Shown here in pieces: positions 1 to 4,891 of a stretch of 7,137 nucleotides of DNA; position 1 is the stretch's first letter; each line of letters starts with the position of its first letter. The stretch spans positions 1 through 7,137 of the forward strand of contig CALVXV010000062.1 of assembly GCA_944371685.1 (NCBI GenBank). Direction: 5' to 3'. Source of the DNA: an uncultured Bacilli bacterium. Its GTDB lineage: Bacteria; Bacillota_I; Bacilli_A; RF39; UBA660. A model generated the notes under the pieces. It was given only the letters and a program-made list of their open reading frames with translations. It ran no database searches and was not told where the DNA came from. The translations under genes and the position numbers were made by a program.

Positions 1-141
1 GGTTTAGTTAGTGGTATTTTGGCAACTATGGCGGTTGGAGTTAAATATAAATCGACGAAGTTTGAAATGATTAATGGAATTATTTTGTACTTGATATATA
101 TTGTATTTATTGGATATATGGTTTTTGTGCGTGGTGTTTAA
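1..141 (+). CDS. C-terminal fragment of a membrane protein, possibly a Na+/Ca2+ exchanger-family antiporter
   Basis: Frame 1 is open from the first base to a TAA at 139-141 and gives 46 residues; the start lies outside the window. The fragment has a small-residue-rich stretch (GLVSGILATMAVGV), a short charged connector (KYKSTKFE), then a hydrophobic helix (INGIILYLIYIVFIGYMVFV) and a three-residue tail. A charged loop, then E-x-x-x-G and an L/Y-rich last helix ending almost at the C terminus, is how the second repeat of CaCA-family (YrbG-like) sodium/calcium antiporters usually finishes. The family name is inferred from this short tail only, and another polytopic transporter is possible. That it is real coding sequence is supported by the hairpin terminator starting directly after the stop. 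Confidence 0.5.
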   Translation, partial: GLVSGILATMAVGVKYKSTKFEMINGIILYLIYIVFIGYMVFVRGV

Positions 142-174
142 AAAATCTAATGAATTTAATTTTCATTAGATTTT
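142..174. terminator. Bidirectional intrinsic terminator between convergent genes
   Basis: A perfect 13-bp inverted repeat (AAAATCTAATGAA at 142-154, its complement at 162-174) encloses a 7-nt loop. On the plus strand it is followed by a T-rich run (171-181). On the minus strand the hairpin is followed by six T residues (complement of 140-145). It can therefore end transcription of both the leftmost plus-strand gene and the minus-strand phosphatidyltransferase. The TAA of the minus-strand gene (175-173) overlaps the base of the stem. Confidence 0.85.
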
Positions 175-1012
175 ATTTTTTTGTAAATATTTTGCATTCT
201 TGTTCTGCTTTTTCAAATGGTTTTTTAATTTCATAGATGATGGCTTGATGTTGATTTTTGGATAGGGTTAAATGTGGGGCTGTTGTTTTTTCTTCTTGCA
301 TAATTTTTGATTGATTGTTAGTAAATTCATTATTTTTTTTATTAGTGATTTTATTTTCTTTTTCTATTTGGTGAGTATTTTGATTTGCAGTATTAGTTTC
401 ATTTAATTCTACTTGCTTTTTATATTTATCAGCATATTCTTTGATATTTATGGCTTGCAAGGGGATAGTTCCAAGACTTAGGGCGGTACTTATGGCAAGT
501 AATGTTTCATTTGTAATACCAGCAATATTTAAGTTTTGAATGGCTAGGGCTAGATAGCCTAATATTAGGGCAATAGATAGAGGCCATATTTTAACTTTCC
601 CTAGAAAGTTACTTTTAGGCTGTCCGCCGGCGGCTAATAATTTACCGTTGATGAAGGCAATTACACCTTCTAATGCACCGTTAGCTGCGAATATTGGCAG
701 GATTGGTAAGATGCCGATTATTAAAACTATTGAAAATATTTTATCAGAAATGGCGTCTAACATTGCACCTTCTTTAGTTTCTTCTTTGGCTATTACTCTA
801 GCGGTTAGTCCATCTAAAAAATCAGATAGTGCTAGAAAAGTGATGTTTCCAAATAATAGTGGTAGGGGAGTGCCTGTATATGCCATAACTGGTATGGCTA
901 TTCCGCCAATTACTCTTGAGAATGAAAGCCAATTTGGAATTAGTGATAGTTTATTATCAGGATTAAATAATCCTTTAGCAAATGTTTTTATGGTACTTTT
1001 TATTGTGTCCAT
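173..1012 (-). CDS. pgsA: CDP-alcohol phosphatidyltransferase, PgsA-like (probable phosphatidylglycerophosphate synthase)
   Basis: This is a 279-residue integral membrane enzyme. It carries the complete CDP-alcohol phosphotransferase signature: D64-x2-D67-G68-x2-A71-R72, nine residues, then G82-x3-D86-x3-D90, which binds the metal ion and CDP. Family PgsA enzymes make phosphatidylglycerophosphate from CDP-diacylglycerol and glycerol-3-phosphate, the first committed step to phosphatidylglycerol and cardiolipin. A PNWLSFSR segment near residues 26-33 and a GKVK motif near 138-141 also fit PgsA. Several hydrophobic segments lie between about 34 and 190. Residues from about 195 to the end form a hydrophilic N/K/E/T-rich tail that ordinary PgsA (about 180-200 aa) lacks. 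I chose the ATG at 1012 because GGAGGG (minus strand, 1023-1018) sits 5 nt before it. The longer frame to a TTG at 1081 would use a TTGACA promoter box as its start. The exact alcohol substrate cannot be read from sequence, so the gene symbol is tentative. Confidence 0.88.
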   Translation of the reverse strand: MDTIKSTIKTFAKGLFNPDNKLSLIPNWLSFSRVIGGIAIPVMAYTGTPLPLLFGNITFLALSDFLDGLTARVIAKEETKEGAMLDAISDKIFSIVLIIGILPILPIFAANGALEGVIAFINGKLLAAGGQPKSNFLGKVKIWPLSIALILGYLALAIQNLNIAGITNETLLAISTALSLGTIPLQAINIKEYADKYKKQVELNETNTANQNTHQIEKENKITNKKNNEFTNNQSKIMQEEKTTAPHLTLSKNQHQAIIYEIKKPFEKAEQECKIFTKK

Positions 1013-1017
1013 GAAAT

Positions 1018-1023
1018 CCCTCC
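1018..1023 (-). promoter_or_regulatory. Ribosome binding site that fixes the start of the phosphatidyltransferase
   Basis: On the minus strand GGAGGG stands 5 nt upstream of the ATG at 1012-1010. No comparable site precedes the longer TTG-initiated frame, so this decides the start. Confidence 0.85.
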
Positions 1024-1035
1024 AACGTTCTATAT

Positions 1036-1081
1036 ATTTTAACACAACTTTTGATATAAGTAAATTGGTTAGTTGTGTCAA
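1036..1081 (-). promoter_or_regulatory. Candidate sigma-A promoters for the phosphatidyltransferase gene
   Basis: Two overlapping candidates read leftward. The first has a consensus TTGACA (1081-1076), a 17-bp spacer and TATATC (1058-1053, 4 of 6). The second has TTTACT (1064-1059), a 17-bp spacer and TAAAAT (1041-1036, 5 of 6), which would start transcription a few bases upstream of the GGAGGG site. Which is used cannot be told from sequence. Confidence 0.5.
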
Positions 1082-1093
1082 ATATTGTATAAT
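1065..1093 (+). promoter_or_regulatory. Possible distal promoter for the glucosaminidase gene
   Basis: TTGGTT (1065-1070), a 17-bp spacer and a perfect TATAAT (1088-1093) read rightward. The -35 box matches only 3 of 6. It overlaps the leftward promoter candidates of the divergent gene, so the two could compete for RNA polymerase. Confidence 0.35.
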
Positions 1094-1115
1094 AATGAGA
1101 TGGTAGTCATGTACT

Positions 1116-1144
1116 TTGATATTAATATTTGATATAATTATATT
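1116..1144 (+). promoter_or_regulatory. Candidate proximal promoter for the glucosaminidase gene
   Basis: Two overlapping signals are present. One is an extended -10 element TGATATAAT (1130-1138), a perfect TATAAT with an upstream TGn. The other is TTGATA (1116-1121), a 17-bp spacer and TATATT (1139-1144, 5 of 6). Start sites near 1145-1151 would leave a very short leader just ahead of the ribosome-binding site at 1154-1160. Confidence 0.5.
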
Positions 1145-1153
1145 AGGATAATT

Positions 1154-1160
1154 AGGAGGG
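1154..1160 (+). promoter_or_regulatory. Ribosome binding site of the glucosaminidase gene
   Basis: AGGAGGG lies 8 nt before the ATG at 1169. A nearer out-of-frame ATG at 1162 is only 1 nt away and leads into a short meaningless frame. The ATG at 1169 also starts directly with a signal peptide. Confidence 0.88.
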
Positions 1161-1168
1161 CATGGAAT

Positions 1169-4100
1169 ATGAAAAGACGATATGTAAATTTATTTTTTAT
1201 AATTTTTTCAATGTTTATTTTTATGCCTTTTAGTAAGGTAGAAGCTGCTTCTACTTATACAGTTGAAATGGTGGCTAATCAAACTGGTAATAAAGTTATT
1301 GGAAAATATAGTAGTTATAGTGCGGCATTAAGTGTCATGAATAGTCAAAATTCTAATGCGAATAGTGTTGCGACGATTTATAGAGATGGTGTACCAGTTG
1401 ATAGTAAGTATGCAGTTTTTAAGTTTAAACCTGGTTCTACTTACAGTTTATATACTTCTAGTACTTCTAATTCGGCTTATACATCCGTTCATGGCTCATA
1501 TGGGACGGATGCGGCTGTACTTGGATATAGCGATAATGGCCGAGTTAAAATAATGATTAGTGGTTTTATTGGATGGACAAATATTAATAATGGAGTTGTT
1601 ACGCCGATTTCTTTACTTGGAATAAATGGAAATGTAATTAATGTTCCTGGAGGCAAAGGAATTAGGATTAGAAAGTCTCCATCTCTTTCTGGTTCGGTTA
1701 TTGCTGAAGTTAAAACGACGACTAATTTTAATTATACAGAAACTAAACAAGCTGATGGTTATACTTGGTATAAGATTAGTTATAATGGTAGTGATGCTTG
1801 GATAGCAAAGACTGATAGTTCAACAGTTTTAACTGGAATGAATGGTCTTGGCACGTATTATGAAAGAAATATTGGTACTAACAATTTGATTCATCATTTT
1901 ACTTATTATAATGGTAGTGGATATGGAGATACATTTTCGAATTTAGGTACAGCGCCAACTTATTTAACACCTGGTGTTAGATATTATAGTTTTGATGGAA
2001 ATTATTTTTATTCTAGTTTGACAACAATGTTTGATGATTATAGAACTGGTAAATATACAAATAGCGTGAATGCGAATAGCCCACATTATGCATATTATCT
2101 TTATTTATCTAGTCATTCGGTGACTGGATATACAGCAAATGATTTTGATAATATTATTGCAAGTAAAGGTTATACAGCATCTACTTCTAAGATGTATGGT
2201 ACTGGAAAATATTTTAAAGAGGCTGAGGTAACTTATGGTCAAAATGCTTTAATGATGTTTGGTACAGCGATGAATGAGAGTGCTTATGGTACAAGCAAAA
2301 TAGCAATGGATAAGAATAATTTATTTGGTTATGGGGCTTCTGATAGTGATCCTTATAATGGTGCTTATTCATATGATAGTCCACGTGATTCTATTATGGA
2401 TTATGCTCAAAAAACTGGTAGTAGTTATTCACTTGCAACTGGAAAATATTATTATGGTAGTCATTATGGTAATAAGGCGAGTGGAAGAAATGTTAAGTAT
2501 GCGACTGATCCATATTGGGGTGAAAAGCAAGCTAGTAATTCATTTAATAATGATAAGGATTATGGTGGTAAGGATTTTAATTCTAGTACAATAGGTGCGG
2601 TTAGAAAGAATATTTCTAGTCCGTGGGTATTTGATGAACCTTTACAAACTGATGAAAATCATATTTATACTTTGAAAAATCCAAATAGTAATGATAGGGT
2701 TAATGATTTAGCTGTCAATGTTGTTGATAAGGTTGTTAATGAGTATGGAGTTGTTTTCTATAAGATTTACGCAGATTTGCCTGGTACATCTAATACTTTA
2801 TATGGTTATGTACTAGCGGCTGAGATTAATGTTAGTAATAATCAACCGACTATTAGTGCATCAGATGTAACTATTACTGAAGGTGATGATTTTAACCCTT
2901 TGGAGGGTGTTACTGCTAATGATGTTGAAAATGGTAATTTAACTAGTAAAATTACTTATGAAAGTGATGTTAATCCAAATGAACCAGGTACTTATCATGT
3001 TACTTATACGGTTTCAGATAATAGTAATTTCCATGCTAGTAAGACGATTACGGTTAAGGTTGTTCCTGGTAATATGCCAGTTATTACAGCTAGTGATAGA
3101 GAGGTTAAACAATTTAGTGAATTTAATTATATGGATGGTGTAAGTGCTAAAGCTTATGATGGAACTGATCTTACTGGTGAGATAACTTATGAAGAAACTG
3201 TTAATACGGATATTGCTGATACTTATGAAGTGATTTATAAAGTTAAAGATTCTGAAGGAAAGGAAGTTAGTAAGACAATTAAAGTAACGGTTATTCCAAA
3301 TGAAAAGCCAGTTATTAATGTTTCTGATAAAGAGATTTATTTAAATAGTGATTTTGATCCATTAGAGGGAGTTACGGCAACTGATGCTGAAGATGGAGAA
3401 ATTAATGATATTAAGTATGAGGGAGAGGTTAAAACTAATCAGGTTGGTGATTATCCCGTTACTTATACGGTAGAAGATAAAAATGGTCAAGTGACTACGA
3501 AAACTATTACGGTTAAGGTTGTAGTTAATCAGCTTCCAGTTATTAATGCTTATGATAAAACGATTTATTTAAATAGTGATTTTGATCCACTTGATGGAGT
3601 TAGTGCGAGTGATAAGGAAGATGGACCAATTGCTAAAATAAATGTTGAAAAAAATGAAGTTAAAACGGATGCTTTAGGTAAGTATCAAGTAACTTATTCA
3701 GTAACTGATTCATATGGCCAAAAGGTTACTAAATCAATTACTGTTACGGTTAGTGAGAAAGTTCTTGAAAAGGTTAATGGAAGATTTGATTTGGAGTATT
3801 TTAAATATATTGATAATCAACTTTCTATTAAAGGGTTTTCAACTATTGATGGATTTGATAATGATTTGAATACTAATATTTCTTATAAATTGAAAATTGT
3901 TAATTTAGATAATGATAAAGTGTTTGAACAGAAATTAAATAGAATAGCAGATTATAATGATATTCCGTATGAGGTTCCTTCTAATGATGGTAAAAAATAT
4001 ACTTATGCTTGGTTTGAAGGTACTATTGATTTATCTTCTATAGATGCAGGTAACTATAATATGTATGTGGTTGCAGTTGGTGAAGATTATTACTCAGAAA

Positions 4101-4705
4101 ATTTGGTTAATAATCAAATCTTTTCTGAACAAGTTGCTTCAGCTCATGATAGTTCTGGCAAATATATAATTACTAGAAATGATTATTTTGCTGATGGTAA
4201 ACCTTTACAATTATTAATTAGAGATGAAAAATTAGCAGATAAAACGACTGATTCAACAACTAATCAATATGGACAATTAGATGATATGTATTTTGATGAA
4301 AATGGATTACTTTATTTAAGGGGAAATTCATTCAGTTATGGTTCTAATTTATCTAGTTCTGTCTCCGTAAAAAGGAATATTATATTTGAAAATATTGATA
4401 CTTTGGAACAATATACATTTGATCTTGGTTCGATTGTTGGAGGATCTTATGAGGTAAAAATGCCAGTTTCTGATGGCTTTAGTAAAGATAAGGCATGGTT
4501 TGAAAAGAAAATAGATTTAAGTGAATTACCTAAGGGACAATATGTTATTTATGTTAATACTATTTCTAATGTTTCTGATGTTAGTGAATTAAATGATCAA
4601 GCGTTTTATGGATTTGATAGTGTTAAAGGTACGTTTGATTCTAAGACTTATTCATTTATATTAAATGAAGATGAAAGATATAGGTTGGAATTAAAAATTT
4701 CTTAA
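1169..4705 (+). CDS. Secreted endo-beta-N-acetylglucosaminidase (LytB-type) with SH3b, four Ig-like repeats and a duplicated C-terminal domain
   Basis: This 1178-residue exported peptidoglycan hydrolase should cut the GlcNAc-MurNAc glycan backbone, as in cell separation or wall remodelling. A signal peptide spans 1-26: KRR, then a hydrophobic core, then V-E-A before A27. Residues about 28-150 form the N-terminal module common in clostridial glucosaminidases (YGTDAAVLGY, then ISGFIGW). A bacterial SH3 domain lies at about 156-216 (GIRIRKSPS). The catalytic domain covers about 228-480. It shows YYSFDGNYF near 272-280, the expected catalytic Glu E370 in MNESAYGTSKIA, DKNNLFGYG, and NVKYATDPYWGEKQA near 441-455, closely matching the pneumococcal LytB/PF01832 pattern. 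A second SH3b-like stretch is at about 490-553. Four DUF5011-like Ig repeats of about 75 residues run from 558 to 862, followed by two copies of an unnamed domain (about 870-1020 and 1034-1178). There is no LPXTG motif, C-terminal TM helix or choline-binding repeat, so wall retention must rely on the SH3b or C-terminal modules. The gene is monocistronic. Confidence 0.93.
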   Translation: MKRRYVNLFFIIFSMFIFMPFSKVEAASTYTVEMVANQTGNKVIGKYSSYSAALSVMNSQNSNANSVATIYRDGVPVDSKYAVFKFKPGSTYSLYTSSTSNSAYTSVHGSYGTDAAVLGYSDNGRVKIMISGFIGWTNINNGVVTPISLLGINGNVINVPGGKGIRIRKSPSLSGSVIAEVKTTTNFNYTETKQADGYTWYKISYNGSDAWIAKTDSSTVLTGMNGLGTYYERNIGTNNLIHHFTYYNGSGYGDTFSNLGTAPTYLTPGVRYYSFDGNYFYSSLTTMFDDYRTGKYTNSVNANSPHYAYYLYLSSHSVTGYTANDFDNIIASKGYTASTSKMYGTGKYFKEAEVTYGQNALMMFGTAMNESAYGTSKIAMDKNNLFGYGASDSDPYNGAYSYDSPRDSIMDYAQKTGSSYSLATGKYYYGSHYGNKASGRNVKYATDPYWGEKQASNSFNNDKDYGGKDFNSSTIGAVRKNISSPWVFDEPLQTDENHIYTLKNPNSNDRVNDLAVNVVDKVVNEYGVVFYKIYADLPGTSNTLYGYVLAAEINVSNNQPTISASDVTITEGDDFNPLEGVTANDVENGNLTSKITYESDVNPNEPGTYHVTYTVSDNSNFHASKTITVKVVPGNMPVITASDREVKQFSEFNYMDGVSAKAYDGTDLTGEITYEETVNTDIADTYEVIYKVKDSEGKEVSKTIKVTVIPNEKPVINVSDKEIYLNSDFDPLEGVTATDAEDGEINDIKYEGEVKTNQVGDYPVTYTVEDKNGQVTTKTITVKVVVNQLPVINAYDKTIYLNSDFDPLDGVSASDKEDGPIAKINVEKNEVKTDALGKYQVTYSVTDSYGQKVTKSITVTVSEKVLEKVNGRFDLEYFKYIDNQLSIKGFSTIDGFDNDLNTNISYKLKIVNLDNDKVFEQKLNRIADYNDIPYEVPSNDGKKYTYAWFEGTIDLSSIDAGNYNMYVVAVGEDYYSENLVNNQIFSEQVASAHDSSGKYIITRNDYFADGKPLQLLIRDEKLADKTTDSTTNQYGQLDDMYFDENGLLYLRGNSFSYGSNLSSSVSVKRNIIFENIDTLEQYTFDLGSIVGGSYEVKMPVSDGFSKDKAWFEKKIDLSELPKGQYVIYVNTISNVSDVSELNDQAFYGFDSVKGTFDSKTYSFILNEDERYRLELKIS
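2840..3754 (+). repeat. Four tandem DUF5011-like Ig repeats inside the glucosaminidase
   Basis: Residues 558-862 contain four units of about 75 residues. Each has a P-x-I-x-A/V-S/Y-D start, an F-x-x-(L/M)-(E/D)-G-V centre with a following D/E-D/N-G turn, and a Y-x-V-x-Y-x-V-x-D end before K-(S/T)-I-(T/K)-V-(K/T)-V. The third and fourth copies are the closest: a 28-bp stretch is identical at 3334-3361 and 3562-3589, offset by 228 bp (76 codons). Such repeats generally act as rigid spacers carrying the catalytic domain through or away from the wall; that role is inferred. Confidence 0.85.
3764..4702 (+). repeat. Duplicated unnamed C-terminal domain of the glucosaminidase
   Basis: The last third of the protein holds two related units that I cannot assign to a named family. 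Copy A (about residues 870-1020) opens FDLEYFKYIDNQLSIKGFS, and copy B (about 1034-1178) opens LDDMYFDENGLLYLRGNSF. Both have a mid-domain AWFE-x2-IDLS-x(I/L)-x2-G-x-Y-x(M/I)YV signature (W948 and W1110). They finish in parallel ways, YIITRNDYF...LQLLI against YSFILNEDE...LELKI. The pattern suggests two beta-sandwich modules, perhaps for wall or surface-glycan binding, which is a guess. Confidence 0.7.
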
Positions 4706-4740
4706 TCTATATTTTTCTTTTTTTAATAGGGAAATTTAAA

Positions 4741-4812
4741 ATGAAAATGGTAGCATTATTTTTGATGTTTTTGTGTTCTAATAAGTGTGAAAATTATATA
4801 AATATTCTTTAA
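4741..4812 (+). CDS. Doubtful small ORF, 23-residue hydrophobic peptide
   Basis: An ATG-to-TAA frame of 23 codons lies in the gap between the convergent genes. It encodes a peptide with a hydrophobic stretch (MVALFLMFLC) followed by a polar tail with a second Cys. A weak AGGGA (4728-4732) stands 8 nt upstream. It could be a micropeptide read through from the glucosaminidase transcript, a degraded signal-peptide remnant, or chance in AT-rich DNA. I favour chance or remnant and know no family for it. Confidence 0.2.
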   Translation: MKMVALFLMFLCSNKCENYINIL

Positions 4813-4851
4813 ATTAATTATATATTTTTATTGTAAGAGTTATTGCTTAAC

Positions 4852-4891
4852 ATAAAATAAGAGAGTTAGATTTTTAACTCTCTTATTTTAT
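4852..4891. terminator. Strong bidirectional intrinsic terminator
   Basis: A perfect 17-bp inverted repeat (4852-4868 with 4875-4891) contains AAAATAAGAGAGTTA and its complement around a 6-nt loop (GATTTT). The A-rich and T-rich outer stem arms supply a U-rich 3' end in both directions. It serves the plus-strand glucosaminidase, whose stop is about 150 bp upstream, and the minus-strand PASTA gene, whose TAA (4885-4883) lies inside its 5' arm. Confidence 0.9.

Noticed and set aside
1013..1081. A 23-codon N-terminal extension of the phosphatidyltransferase starting from TTG at 1081
   Set aside because: The TTG is part of a TTGACA -35 box, no ribosome-binding site precedes it, and a strong GGAGGG stands before the ATG at 1012.
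648..1106. Plus-strand open frame of 152 codons
   Set aside because: It lies opposite the well-supported phosphatidyltransferase, has no ribosome-binding site and no family resemblance; it is a mirror of that gene.
2325..3143. Short overlapping plus-strand frames inside the glucosaminidase rich in M, I, V and L
   Set aside because: They are out-of-frame reads of the repetitive, AT-rich Ig/catalytic coding sequence and have no start signals.
4694..4738. A terminator directly after the glucosaminidase stop
   Set aside because: Only a 7-bp AAATTTC/GAAATTT pairing with a long loop is present; the real hairpin is at 4852-4891.
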